Shown here: piece by piece, positions 25,966-34,193 of the stretch
Layout: each line of letters starts with the position of its first letter
Numbering within the stretch: position 1 is the stretch's first letter
NCBI GenBank assembly: GCA_965220185.1
Contig: OZ244807.1
Location: 1,178,001 to 1,242,000, forward strand
Length of the DNA stretch: 64,000 nucleotides
DNA from: Azotimanducus sp965220185
GTDB taxonomy: Bacteria > Pseudomonadota > Gammaproteobacteria > Pseudomonadales > Azotimanducaceae
Direction of reading: 5' to 3'
The notes under the pieces: model-generated
Database searches by the model: none
Told to the model about the DNA's origin: nothing
The model's input: only the letters and a program-made list of their open reading frames with translations
Program-made: the position numbers and the translations under genes

Positions 25966-26138
25966 GATCTAGGAGCCTGCGCCGTAGGAAGTTGCGCAAG
26001 CGAAAATTCGATTCCGCCGTTCCTTTGGACGGTCGATTGAGGATAATATCGGGCTATATTTGACGAAATCGAGCGTTCAAAGGGGCGAGTGGAAGCGGAT
26101 TTGCAGCCGCGAATTCCTACGGCGCAGGCTACTAGATC
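25966..26138. mobile_element. MITE-like element of 173 bp
   Basis: The ends are a long near-perfect inverted repeat: GATCTAGGAGCCTGCGCCGT... (25966-25990) and its complement at 26113-26138, matching at about 24 of 26 positions. The interior (25995-26085) is shared with a second site at 48300-48405, where it leads into a transposase N-terminus. There is no gene of its own, so it is best read as a non-autonomous derivative of that transposon. It sits between the oxidase fragment and a Phd/PIN module. Confidence 0.72.
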
Positions 26139-26148
26139 ACAAATATTC

Positions 26149-26177
26149 TTACACTATCTTGAATCAGTCCTTATGAT
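26149..26177 (+). promoter_or_regulatory. Candidate promoter of the second Phd/PIN module
   Basis: TTACAC (26149-26154) and TATGAT (26172-26177) are 17 bases apart, 25-30 bases before the antitoxin start. The -10 matches consensus at five of six positions. It begins just outside the MITE-like element. Confidence 0.45.
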
Positions 26178-26208
26178 CTAAGCAAGGAGACTGCCGCAAG
26201 GAATGACT

Positions 26209-26460
26209 ATGGAATTAGCTATACGCGAGGCAAAGGCGCGTCTTTCAGCATTGATCGCAGCAGCCCGAAACGGCGAGCGGGTGGTCATTACACGACACGG
26301 ACAGCCAGCGGTGGAATTGGTGCGCTGTGACCAGCGCGGAGGGATGGACTTCAAGAAGTTAGAAGAATCGCGTCAACAACTCGGCATTGTGGAGGAAGGA
26401 GAAGGCTGGCCAGAAGAGTTTGACGAGCCGAAGTTCAGTCGGCGAGTGCTTGGGCTGTAG
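26209..26460 (+). CDS. Phd-type antitoxin
   Basis: 83 residues (MELAIREAKARLSALIAAARNGERVVITRHGQPAVELV), a standard Phd/YefM DNA-binding fold, then an acidic tail (VEEGEGWPEEFDEPKF). The ATG at 26209 has AAGGA seven bases upstream (26198-26202); an ATG two codons earlier at 26203 is too close to it. The PIN toxin begins 13 bases after the stop. This module is intact, unlike the one at 24812-25443. Confidence 0.9.
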   Translation: MELAIREAKARLSALIAAARNGERVVITRHGQPAVELVRCDQRGGMDFKKLEESRQQLGIVEEGEGWPEEFDEPKFSRRVLGL

Positions 26461-26473
26461 TGGTTGATGAGTA

Positions 26474-26881
26474 ATGCGCATACTGCTCGATACATCTTTT
26501 ATTTTCAATTTAATGGATAGGCCGAGTCGCTTTTCGGACTTGGAGCGTCGTATTCTGGAAGCTTCTGGTACGGAGATTTTTGTGAGCGCTGTCTCGATTT
26601 GGGAGATGCGGCTCAAGTACCAATCCCGTTACTCGTCCGGTGATCGAAAGAGTCGATTTTCTCCCGATGATGTGGTTGACACACTTGAGCAACAGAACAT
26701 TACTTTTCTGCCAATGACGATGCGACATGCGGCGAAGGCTTTGAACGCGCCCTTAGCACACAGAGATCCGTTTGACGAGATGTTGCTGGTGCAAGCTCAG
26801 GAAGAGGGGCTCAGGCTGCTGACAAGAGATCGTGCGCTTTCCGACCACCCGCTGGCGGTCGCTGTGCGAGACCTTGCGTGA
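26474..26881 (+). CDS. PIN-domain toxin
   Basis: 135 residues, full length for the Phd-linked PIN group. Acidic residues are visible in MRILLDTSFIFNLM (Asp6), VSAVSIWEMRLKYQ (Glu), LAHRDPFDEMLLVQAQ and LTRDRAL. Predicted to be an RNase inhibited by the upstream antitoxin. It lies 25 bases before ccmC on the same strand, so read-through into the cytochrome c genes is possible. Confidence 0.9.
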   Translation: MRILLDTSFIFNLMDRPSRFSDLERRILEASGTEIFVSAVSIWEMRLKYQSRYSSGDRKSRFSPDDVVDTLEQQNITFLPMTMRHAAKALNAPLAHRDPFDEMLLVQAQEEGLRLLTRDRALSDHPLAVAVRDLA

Positions 26882-26905
26882 GGAAGCCTGAGGTCTGACA
26901 TCAAA

Positions 26906-27634
26906 ATGAAAATCGCAACTGACTGGGCAACGCGCTTCGGTGCGCCGCCTCTGTTCTACGCCAAGGCATTGCCGTTTCAGCGGTTCTTTGGCGTGCTTGG
27001 CGTGCTGCTGTTGATGGTCGGCAGCCTGTGGGGGCTTGGGTTTGCGCCGGAGGACTATCAGCAAGGAGACAGTTTTCGCATTATTTTCATCCATGTGCCG
27101 GCATCATTCCTTGCGCAGTCCTGCTATCTGCTGATGGGGGTCGCCGCCGTGCTCGTGCTCGTCTGGCGCGTCAAGCTCGCCGATGTGTGCATCGACTGCG
27201 CGGCTCGGCTCGGCGTTGGCCTTACCTTGATCTCGCTCGTCACCGGCGCTATTTGGGGCAAGCCGACTTGGGGCGCATGGTGGGTGTCCGATGCGCGCAC
27301 ACTGTCGATGGTCGTGCTGCTGTTTCTTTACTTAGGCGTGATTGCGCTCAAGCGTGCGCTCGATGGACAGAGTTCCGCGCAGCGTGCGTCAGCCATGCTC
27401 GTTGTCGTCGGCCTCGTCAATCTGCCGATCATCAAGTATTCTGTCGATTGGTGGCTGACCTTGCATCAGCCAGCGACTTTCACACTGACCGCCGCGCCGA
27501 GCATGCCATCGTCGATGTGGCTGCCGTTGCTGGTCAATATCATCGGGCTGTACGCGCTGTTCGGGTGGCTGTTGCTGCGCTCCATGCGGGTCGATATACG
27601 CATGAGACACTATGGTGCTGACTGGACTCTATGA
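26906..27634 (+). CDS. ccmC: Heme handling protein CcmC
   Basis: 242 residues, six predicted membrane segments. CcmC delivers heme to CcmE in System I cytochrome c maturation. The tryptophan-rich heme site appears as IWGKPTWGAWWVSDARTLS, with the outer histidines in FIHVPASFLAQ and a second near KYSVDWWLTLHQ. It starts a seven-gene run C-D-E-F-G-H-I. The ABC transporter genes ccmA and ccmB, normally directly upstream, are not there; the upstream neighbour is a toxin-antitoxin module. Confidence 0.95.
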   Translation: MKIATDWATRFGAPPLFYAKALPFQRFFGVLGVLLLMVGSLWGLGFAPEDYQQGDSFRIIFIHVPASFLAQSCYLLMGVAAVLVLVWRVKLADVCIDCAARLGVGLTLISLVTGAIWGKPTWGAWWVSDARTLSMVVLLFLYLGVIALKRALDGQSSAQRASAMLVVVGLVNLPIIKYSVDWWLTLHQPATFTLTAAPSMPSSMWLPLLVNIIGLYALFGWLLLRSMRVDIRMRHYGADWTL

Positions 27635-27640
27635 GAATCT

Positions 27641-27829
27641 ATGAAACTATCTGATACTTCTGTGATGACCGAGATATTTCAATTTGGCGAGCATGGCGCG
27701 TATGTCTGGAGCGCTTGGGGGCTCTCCATCTTGATCATTGTCGCCATGGCGGCGATGCCGAGTCTGCGCTGGCGGGCATTCAAGCGCCGGGCTGATCTCA
27801 TGGCGGGCAGCGACGAGGACGAAGACTAA
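27641..27829 (+). CDS. ccmD: Heme exporter protein CcmD
   Basis: 62 residues with a single membrane segment (YVWSAWGLSILIIVAMAAMPSLRWRAF) and a charged C-terminus (KRRADLMAGSDEDED), typical of CcmD, which stabilises the CcmABC-CcmE complex and helps release holo-CcmE. The FGEHGAYVWSAW segment is characteristic. An ATG at 27665 is an alternative start. It overlaps ccmE by one base. Confidence 0.9.
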   Translation: MKLSDTSVMTEIFQFGEHGAYVWSAWGLSILIIVAMAAMPSLRWRAFKRRADLMAGSDEDED

Positions 27830-28251
27830 TGCGTCCAATTCGAAAGCGGCGTTTGGCGCTCGTGCTGTCGGTGCTTGCTGGCGCCGCCCTCGCCACGACG
27901 CTTGCCCTGCTGGCGCTCAATCAAAATCTCGATCTCTTCTATCCGCCGGCGGATGTAGTCTCCGGCAAAGCGCCTGTCGGCAAGCGTATTCGCGCTGGCG
28001 GCATGGTCGAAATCGACAGCGTCGCGCACGGCATTGACGGCCTTGAAGTGCGTTTTCGCGTGACAGACATGCAAGCCAATAGCTTCGCGGTCCACTACCA
28101 AGGCATTCTGCCGGATCTATTTCGTGAAGGGCAGGGCATCATTGCGACTGGCGAGCTTCAAGCAAACGGCGTGTTTGATGCCGACCTGCTGCTCGCCAAG
28201 CATGATGAGAACTACATGCCGCCGGAACTTGCCGAGATCATTCCCTACTAA
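27829..28251 (+). CDS. ccmE: Cytochrome c maturation heme chaperone CcmE
   Basis: 140 residues: an N-terminal membrane anchor (LALVLSVLAGAALATTLALLALNQ) and a periplasmic OB-fold. The covalent heme-binding residue is His125 in LAKHDENYMPPEL, with Tyr129 in the conserved HxxxY form. GGMVEIDSVAHGIDGLEVRFRVTD is the family core. The stop directly abuts the ccmF start. Confidence 0.95.
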   Translation: MRPIRKRRLALVLSVLAGAALATTLALLALNQNLDLFYPPADVVSGKAPVGKRIRAGGMVEIDSVAHGIDGLEVRFRVTDMQANSFAVHYQGILPDLFREGQGIIATGELQANGVFDADLLLAKHDENYMPPELAEIIPY

Positions 28252-30150
28252 ATGACTCCTGAGTACGCCGTTTTCGCGCTGATTCTGGCCTTGGGGCTGA
28301 CCTGCCTCATCTGGCTGAATCCATTGCTTGAGCGCCTTGGTGTCGGGCGCGTGTCCACCGACCTGCGGCTCGCGGCGGGCGTCACCGCGCTCATCGGCAT
28401 CGCATTCGCGATGCTCATCTATGCCTTCTTGACGAGTGACTTCTCGGTTGCCTATGTGGCGCAGAACAGCAACACCGCCTTGCCGAGCTATTTCAAACTG
28501 AGCGCGGTCTGGGGCGCGCACGAAGGCTCGTTCCTGTTGTGGTGTTTGGTCGCGTGTACCTGGATGCTTGCGCTCGGCTTTACATTGCGTGGCGGCGCTC
28601 CGCCGCAGCTAAAATATGCCGTGCCGGTGATGGCTGCCCTCATCACAGGCTTTCTGCTCTTCATGCTGCTGACGAGCAATCCCTTTGCGCGTTCCTTCCC
28701 ATTTGTGCCGAGCGAGGGAAGCGACCTCAATCCCCTATTGCAGGACTTCGCACTCATCGTGCATCCACCAACCCTCTACGTAGGCTATGTAGGGCTGACC
28801 GTGCCCTTCGCCATTGCTGTGTCTGCGCTCATCCACGGCAAGGAATCACGTGATTTCGCTGCCTTGATGCAGCCCTTTGTGCTTGTCGCTTGGGCATTCC
28901 TCACGCTCGGCATCACGCTTGGCAGCTGGTGGGCCTACTATGAACTCGGCTGGGGCGGCTGGTGGTTTTGGGACCCTGTTGAAAACGCCTCCTTCATGCC
29001 TTGGCTGGTGGCGACTGCGCTTATTCACTCGCTCGCCGCCACCAAGCTGCGCGGCGTGTTCATCGGCTGGACGCTGCTGCTCGCCATTCTTGGTTCTGGC
29101 CTATCGCTGCTCGGGGCGTTTCTAGTGCGTTCCGGCATCTTGACGTCGGTACACGCCTTTGCGCTCGACCCCGAACGAGGGCTGTTCATTTTGCTGCTGC
29201 TCGTTGCGAGCGTTGGTTCGGCGCTCGCGCTGTTCGCGTGGCGGGCGCCGCGCTTCGGCGCGTTCGCGAATTTCGGAGTGTATTCGCGCGAGTTCTGGCT
29301 GCTGATCAACAACGCGCTGCTTGTCGTCGCCACCTCGGTGGTGCTGCTCGGCACCCTCTATCCCTTGCTGCATGAGTTGTTGACTGACGAGAAGGTGTCT
29401 GTCGGACCACCGTATTTCAATGCCGTGTTTGTGCCTTTGATGGTGCTCTTGAGTATTGCCATGGGTGTTGGCCAGTGGACCGCATGGGGCGCGCGTGCCT
29501 TGCCGAATGCTCGCCAACTCTTGTGGATTGGCGGACTTGCGCTCGGCTGCGGACTTGTGCTGCCGCTCGTTTTTACCGGCGCATTGAGTATCGCAGGATT
29601 GGTGGCGACATCGCTTGCAGGCTGGCTCGTGTTCGGCGTCGTCGAGCAGTGCCGCACGTCGAAAGGCGCGCGCGTGCGCCGTATCGGCATGTGGGTGGCG
29701 CACATCGGATTCGCTTGCTCGCTGCTTGGTGTCGGCTTGACAAGCCAATACTCGGTGGAACGCGACCTCGCGCTTAGTTCGGGCGATTCGGAGCAGGTGG
29801 GCGATCTCGCGTTCGAGTTCCAAGGCGTGAGCGAGGCTGCGGGGCCCAATTACGTCGCGGAACGAGGCCGCTTGCAAGTTCGAGCCTTGGGCGACGGGCA
29901 GTCCTTCACACTTATTCCGGAAAAGCGACGCTATCTCTCAGGCGGCCAGGTAATGACCGAAGCGGCGATTCGTCCTGCGCTTGTTCGCGATGTCTATGTG
30001 TCGCTCGGCACGCGCATCGAGGATGATCGCTGGTCGCTGCGCATTCAAATCAAGCCGTTTGTGCGCTTGATCTGGCTCGGCGCGCTCATCATGCTCATGG
30101 GCGGACTATTCCACGCTTGGCTCACTCGCTCCGGAGGACGGCATGAATAG
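28252..30150 (+). CDS. ccmF: Cytochrome c heme lyase subunit CcmF
   Basis: 632 residues with about fifteen hydrophobic segments. CcmF joins heme from holo-CcmE to apocytochrome thiols with CcmH and CcmI. The WWD domain is visible (YYELGWGGWWFWDPVENASFMPWL), preceded by LIVHPPTLYVGYVG and followed by SGILTSVHAFALDPERG, which contribute heme-ligand histidines. The C-terminal periplasmic part ends in WLTRSGGRHE. It overlaps ccmG by eight bases. Confidence 0.96.
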   Translation: MTPEYAVFALILALGLTCLIWLNPLLERLGVGRVSTDLRLAAGVTALIGIAFAMLIYAFLTSDFSVAYVAQNSNTALPSYFKLSAVWGAHEGSFLLWCLVACTWMLALGFTLRGGAPPQLKYAVPVMAALITGFLLFMLLTSNPFARSFPFVPSEGSDLNPLLQDFALIVHPPTLYVGYVGLTVPFAIAVSALIHGKESRDFAALMQPFVLVAWAFLTLGITLGSWWAYYELGWGGWWFWDPVENASFMPWLVATALIHSLAATKLRGVFIGWTLLLAILGSGLSLLGAFLVRSGILTSVHAFALDPERGLFILLLLVASVGSALALFAWRAPRFGAFANFGVYSREFWLLINNALLVVATSVVLLGTLYPLLHELLTDEKVSVGPPYFNAVFVPLMVLLSIAMGVGQWTAWGARALPNARQLLWIGGLALGCGLVLPLVFTGALSIAGLVATSLAGWLVFGVVEQCRTSKGARVRRIGMWVAHIGFACSLLGVGLTSQYSVERDLALSSGDSEQVGDLAFEFQGVSEAAGPNYVAERGRLQVRALGDGQSFTLIPEKRRYLSGGQVMTEAAIRPALVRDVYVSLGTRIEDDRWSLRIQIKPFVRLIWLGALIMLMGGLFHAWLTRSGGRHE

Positions 30151-30673
30151 ACGTTTGCTCTACGCCGTGCCACTCGCCGTGTTGCTCGGCCTCGCGCTCG
30201 TCTTTGTCATGCGCATATTGGATCCAGAGGCTGGCGACCGGACGCTTCGGCCAATGCTGGGCAAACCCGTGCCAGCGCTCGAACTGCCAGTCCTTGGCGA
30301 TCCGGGCAGGCGGGTCAGTCCGCAGGATTTTGCAGGAAGCTGGCTGCTCGTGAATCTATGGGGGAGCTGGTGTGCGCCCTGTCGCCAAGAGCACGGCGAA
30401 CTCATGCGCATCAGCCGCGAAGAGGACGTGCCGCTGCTGGGCATCAATACGTGGGACACCTACGAAGCGGCGCAGGGCTTCTTAGCGGAACTCGGCGACC
30501 CATTTGACGCTGTAGGATTCGATGTGGACGGCGAAGCGCGTCTCGAGTTCGCAGTCACCGGCGTACCTGAAACGCTGCTGGTTGATCCGAACGGATTGGT
30601 GGTCGTCCATCACATAGGTCCATTGAGCGCCGCGCTCTTCGAGCAGGCATTTCGGGAGTATGTTCCGCGATGA
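30143..30673 (+). CDS. ccmG: Periplasmic thioredoxin-like CcmG/DsbE
   Basis: 176 residues. One N-terminal anchor (LLYAVPLAVLLGLALVFVM) holds a thioredoxin fold in the periplasm. The redox motif is WCAPC (Cys77, Cys80), followed by the cis-proline region GVPETLLVDPNG. It reduces apocytochrome CXXCH cysteines before heme attachment. The gene overlaps ccmF by eight and ccmH by four bases. Confidence 0.95.
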   Translation: MNRRLLYAVPLAVLLGLALVFVMRILDPEAGDRTLRPMLGKPVPALELPVLGDPGRRVSPQDFAGSWLLVNLWGSWCAPCRQEHGELMRISREEDVPLLGINTWDTYEAAQGFLAELGDPFDAVGFDVDGEARLEFAVTGVPETLLVDPNGLVVVHHIGPLSAALFEQAFREYVPR

Positions 30674-31059
30674 GGGTTTGGCTGCTCATCGTCTCGCTGC
30701 TTTCCACCGCAGCACTTGGGAGTTCGATCGATGGCTTGTCGTTTGAGGACCCGGAGCTTGAGGATCGCTATCGCACCCTGATCGAGAACTTTCGCTGTCC
30801 GGTCTGCCAGAACACGAGCCTCGCGGGCTCAGATGCGCCAACCGCTCGCGACCTTCGGACGCGCGTCCATGAGATGCTATTGGAAGGCCATTCAGACGAT
30901 GAGATTCGCGACTGGATCTCATCGCGCTATGGCGACTTCGTGCTCTATTCGCCGCGCGCCGAAGGCGCGACGCTCATCTTGTGGGTGGGGCCGCTCGCGC
31001 TGCTGCTCATCGCGGGTTTGATTCTATTGTCGGTGCTGCGGCGGGCGAGACAATCATGA
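30670..31059 (+). CDS. ccmH: Cytochrome c maturation thiol reductase CcmH
   Basis: 129 residues: signal peptide (MRVWLLIVSLLSTAALGSS), a three-helix domain with the redox motif FRCPVCQNTSLAGSDAPTARDLR, and a C-terminal membrane segment (LILWVGPLALLLIAGLILLSVL). This is the short CcmH form, with CcmI as a separate protein, as the next gene shows. Start and stop overlap both neighbours by four bases. Confidence 0.95.
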   Translation: MRVWLLIVSLLSTAALGSSIDGLSFEDPELEDRYRTLIENFRCPVCQNTSLAGSDAPTARDLRTRVHEMLLEGHSDDEIRDWISSRYGDFVLYSPRAEGATLILWVGPLALLLIAGLILLSVLRRARQS

Positions 31060-32015
31060 ACCTCGTCTCGTTTTTGGGTTTCGCGGCGCTGCTCGCTGTC
31101 GCGGCGGCGTTTTTGTTCGCGAGCGTCCCAGCGTGGCGGCGATCAACTGTTGTGCTGAGCGTGCTCGCGGCCTTGTCTTGGCTTATCTACTTGGAGATCG
31201 GGGCATTGCCGGACATGCGCGTGCAAGGCTGGATGAAACTCATCGAGCAAGGTGAGGCCTTAAGCGTGGAGCAGCGAAGCGCATTCCGAGGCCTGCTTGA
31301 AGATCTCGGCGAGGATGAAGGTGGCGAGCGTTATGCCTTCCTGCTCGGTCACGACTACCTGAACGAAGAGCAGTACGAGTATGCGCGCGAAGTCTTTGCG
31401 GACCTTCAGGCGCGAGGCGTCGAAGATAGAGAAGTCGATCTCGCGTTCGTGCACAGCGATTTCCTCGCTCGCGGCGGTGTGCTTGGCACGAAGGCGCGAG
31501 ACCTTGCCGAGCGTCTTGCGGATTCGAATAATCCAATACTGCTTGAGGTGCTCGTCCTTGATGCCTTGCGCAGCAATGATCAACAGGCGTTCATGCGCTA
31601 TTGGCCAAGCTATTCGACGACGCCTCGGGGTGCAGCGCTAGGGGAGCGTCTCGGTTGGGGCGAAGTGCCCGAAGCGGGTGGTGAGGTGGCTGTCGAAGTG
31701 AGCGTGTCGGTGGCAGCAACAGTTGTTGCGGCTGCGGACACGCCTGTATTCTTGCTTGTGCGCCGATATGATGCGCCCGGTCCGCCGCTTGCAGTCAAGC
31801 GTTTGACCTTCGCCGATCTGCCAGCGAGTATTCGCCTGACCGACCAGGATGCCATGCTTGAGACGAATCGACTGTCCGATGCGAGCCGCGTACAAGTGGT
31901 TGCGCGTATCGCCTATTCAGGCAGCGCCATCGCCGCCGAGGGCGACGTTGAGATTGCATCGGAGGCGATTGAGCTTGCCGGTGAAGACGTGCATGTGCAG
32001 CTGGTGATCGAGTAA
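31056..32015 (+). CDS. ccmI: CcmI-like cytochrome c biogenesis protein
   Basis: 319 residues from the ATG at 31056, which overlaps the ccmH stop. Two membrane segments open the protein (VSFLGFAALLAVAAAFLFA and STVVLSVLAALSWLIYLEIGA), followed by a helical repeat region (YAREVFADLQARGVEDREVDLAFVHSDF) and a C-terminal beta domain (VFLLVRRYDAPGPPLAVKRL; PASIRLTDQDAM). CcmI presents apocytochrome to the lyase. The TPR part appears shorter than in E. coli CcmH/I. Confidence 0.85.
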   Translation: MNLVSFLGFAALLAVAAAFLFASVPAWRRSTVVLSVLAALSWLIYLEIGALPDMRVQGWMKLIEQGEALSVEQRSAFRGLLEDLGEDEGGERYAFLLGHDYLNEEQYEYAREVFADLQARGVEDREVDLAFVHSDFLARGGVLGTKARDLAERLADSNNPILLEVLVLDALRSNDQQAFMRYWPSYSTTPRGAALGERLGWGEVPEAGGEVAVEVSVSVAATVVAAADTPVFLLVRRYDAPGPPLAVKRLTFADLPASIRLTDQDAMLETNRLSDASRVQVVARIAYSGSAIAAEGDVEIASEAIELAGEDVHVQLVIE

Positions 32016-32021
32016 ACCGTC

Positions 32022-33020
32022 TTAAAACTCAAATGACCCGGGTGCGAACGCCTCCACTGTGCGCTTGATCTCCTCCGGATCTCCGCCTAAGGGCGCGATG
32101 ATGTTCGTGTGTACCCCGCACTGCGCATTCCATGCGATGCGTTCGCGACATTCCTCGGCACTGCCGATGACGGCGATTTCATCAATCAAAGCGTCGCTCA
32201 GGGCATTGGTCGTGCGTGCGCGATTCCGCGCGGCCCAGCCTTCGCGAATCTCGGCAGCCACTGATTCATGGCCAGCCCAACTCAAAAACTTGTTGTAGAC
32301 GGGCGTCGCGTAGTAGGGCGCGAAGGCGGCGCGAAATTGATTGCGCGCATCCGCCTTATCATCAGTAACAAGCACCATGGCGCGGTTCACCACTTCTATT
32401 GATTCGGGATCCCTGCCAGCACGCTTCGCCCCGATCGCCTTGTGTTCAAGCATCTTCGCGAGTGCGCTTTTCGGCCATAGATTGAGAATGACGCCATCGG
32501 CGAGTTCGCTTGCCATCTCAATCATCTTTGGGCGCAGCGCAGCAACATAGACAGGCGGCGGGGTTTCGAGCGGCATCTGCCGATAGCCGCGGCTGCGAAG
32601 CGTCTCGAGTTCAAAATCGGATTTCTCGCCGCGCAGCATGGATTGCACCATCTGCAATGTCTCTTTGACGCGCGTCAGCGGACGCTCGAAGGTGATGCCA
32701 TTCCAGCCTTCGACGATATTGTGGCTTGACGAGCCGATCCCGAGTACGAAGCGCCCGGGCATGAGCTGTTCAAGCGCGTTTGCGGTGGCGGCGAGCACCG
32801 CGGGCGTGCGCGTGTAGACCGGCGTGACGGCGATGCCGATGCGTATCCTCGATGTCCGCTGCGAGAGTGCCGCGCTTAAGGTCAGCGCGTCCGGCGGCGA
32901 GCCGTCAGCGAACCAGGCGTCGGTAAAGCCAGCGTGTTCGGAGGCGACAACAAAATCAATCGTGTCCTGAACGCGATGGCCTGCGGGCAGGGTGATGGCG
33001 ATGCGCTTCTCTAGGGTCAT
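32022..33020 (-). CDS. LLM-class flavin-dependent oxidoreductase (F420/FMN type)
   Basis: 332 residues with a luciferase-like TIM barrel: AEH-type segment ASEHAGFTDAWFADG, LSQRTSRIRIGIAVTPVYTRTPAVLAATANALEQLMPGRFVLGIGSSSH, and PPPVYVAALRPKMIEMASELADGVILNLW. Members use FMN or coenzyme F420; which one cannot be told here, and F420 use would be notable in this lineage. It converges on ccmI with a six-base gap and diverges from the phosphotransferase gene. The substrate is unknown. Confidence 0.85.
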   Translation of the reverse strand: MTLEKRIAITLPAGHRVQDTIDFVVASEHAGFTDAWFADGSPPDALTLSAALSQRTSRIRIGIAVTPVYTRTPAVLAATANALEQLMPGRFVLGIGSSSHNIVEGWNGITFERPLTRVKETLQMVQSMLRGEKSDFELETLRSRGYRQMPLETPPPVYVAALRPKMIEMASELADGVILNLWPKSALAKMLEHKAIGAKRAGRDPESIEVVNRAMVLVTDDKADARNQFRAAFAPYYATPVYNKFLSWAGHESVAAEIREGWAARNRARTTNALSDALIDEIAVIGSAEECRERIAWNAQCGVHTNIIAPLGGDPEEIKRTVEAFAPGSFEF

Positions 33021-33076
33021 GTTCGAAGTCCGTGCGGTGATAGAGTGCGAATTCTAACCAGAGAAAACCGAGCGAC

Positions 33077-34147
33077 ATGGGCGAATTGACTGATCGGACG
33101 CCGCTGACACCGGTTCGAAGCGCGCACCGCTTCAATGAAGTCGCGCTGCTCGAATACATGCGGGCGCACGTCTCAGATTTCGAAGGGCCGCTCAAGATTC
33201 AGCAGTTCGAAGGCGGTCAAAGCAATCCGACATTTCTCTTGGAATCACCAAGCGGCAAGTACGTCCTTCGCAAACAGCCACCTGGCGAGCTGCTACCGTC
33301 CGCGCATCAGGTTGATCGCGAATATCGCGTGATGCACGGGCTGGGGCGGGTGGGCGCGCCAGTACCGGACATGCTGAGCCTGTGCCGCGACAAGTCGGTC
33401 ATCGGCACCGACTTCTACGTGATGGGCGCAGTCGATGGTCGCGTCTTCTCAGACCCCATGCTACCCGGAGTCGATGCGGATGATCGGCGTGAGATCTATC
33501 TTGATTTGGTGCGTGTGCTGGCAACGATTCATCGCGTCGATTACCTTGAAATCGGTCTTGAGGGCTTCGGGCGTCCCGCCAACTACGTTGCGCGCCAGAT
33601 CTCGCGCTGGAGCAAGCAGTACGTGCTCGCCAAGACCGAAGAGATCGAATCCATGGAAAAGCTGATGGCGTGGCTGCCAGAACAGATTCCGGATGAAGAT
33701 GCCGATGAGGCGCTCGCCACGGTTGTGCACGGTGATTATCGCCTTGGCAATGTGATCGTGCACCCAAAGGAGCCGCGGGTGGTCGCCGTTCTCGATTGGG
33801 AACTGTCCACCATCGGCAATCCGCTCTCCGACGTAAGCTACGTGTGCCAGCAGTATCATATTGGCGAAGAAAGTGAGAGCGCCATCTCGGGATCAATTGC
33901 GCAGGTGTCGGGCATTCCGAGTGAGCAAGCGCTGATTGACGAGTACTGCCGGGTGGCAGGACGCGAGGGTGTCAAGAACTGGGGCTTCTATATCGCCTAC
34001 AACATGTTCCGCTCGGCATCGATCATCCAAGGCGTCTACAAGCGGGGTCTTGATGGCAATGCAAGTTCGGATAGCGCAAGGCTCTATGCCGATGCCTGTC
34101 GGCTGCGGGCGGACGGCGCTTGGGCATTCGTGCAAAGTCTCTCTTAG
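33077..34147 (+). CDS. Aminoglycoside-phosphotransferase-fold kinase (ACAD10-like)
   Basis: 356 residues. The kinase-like fold is shown by FEGGQSNPTFLL, the ATP-lysine region GKYVLRKQPPGELLPSAHQVDREYRV, the catalytic loop VVHGDYRLGNVIVHP and the metal site VVAVLDWELSTIGNPLSDV. This is the subfamily usually found with acyl-CoA dehydrogenases; it more likely phosphorylates a hydroxyacyl or related metabolite than an antibiotic. It lies 47 bases before prfB and is divergent from the LLM gene. Confidence 0.87.
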   Translation: MGELTDRTPLTPVRSAHRFNEVALLEYMRAHVSDFEGPLKIQQFEGGQSNPTFLLESPSGKYVLRKQPPGELLPSAHQVDREYRVMHGLGRVGAPVPDMLSLCRDKSVIGTDFYVMGAVDGRVFSDPMLPGVDADDRREIYLDLVRVLATIHRVDYLEIGLEGFGRPANYVARQISRWSKQYVLAKTEEIESMEKLMAWLPEQIPDEDADEALATVVHGDYRLGNVIVHPKEPRVVAVLDWELSTIGNPLSDVSYVCQQYHIGEESESAISGSIAQVSGIPSEQALIDEYCRVAGREGVKNWGFYIAYNMFRSASIIQGVYKRGLDGNASSDSARLYADACRLRADGAWAFVQSLS

Positions 34148-34193
34148 CTGCTGTTACACTAGCGCCCACTCCACCATATGATGCCCGCAAGCC

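Noticed and set aside
33077..34147. Aminoglycoside resistance gene
   Set aside because: The kinase fold is shared, but the sequence belongs to the ACAD10-like phosphotransferase subgroup and nothing links it to antibiotics.
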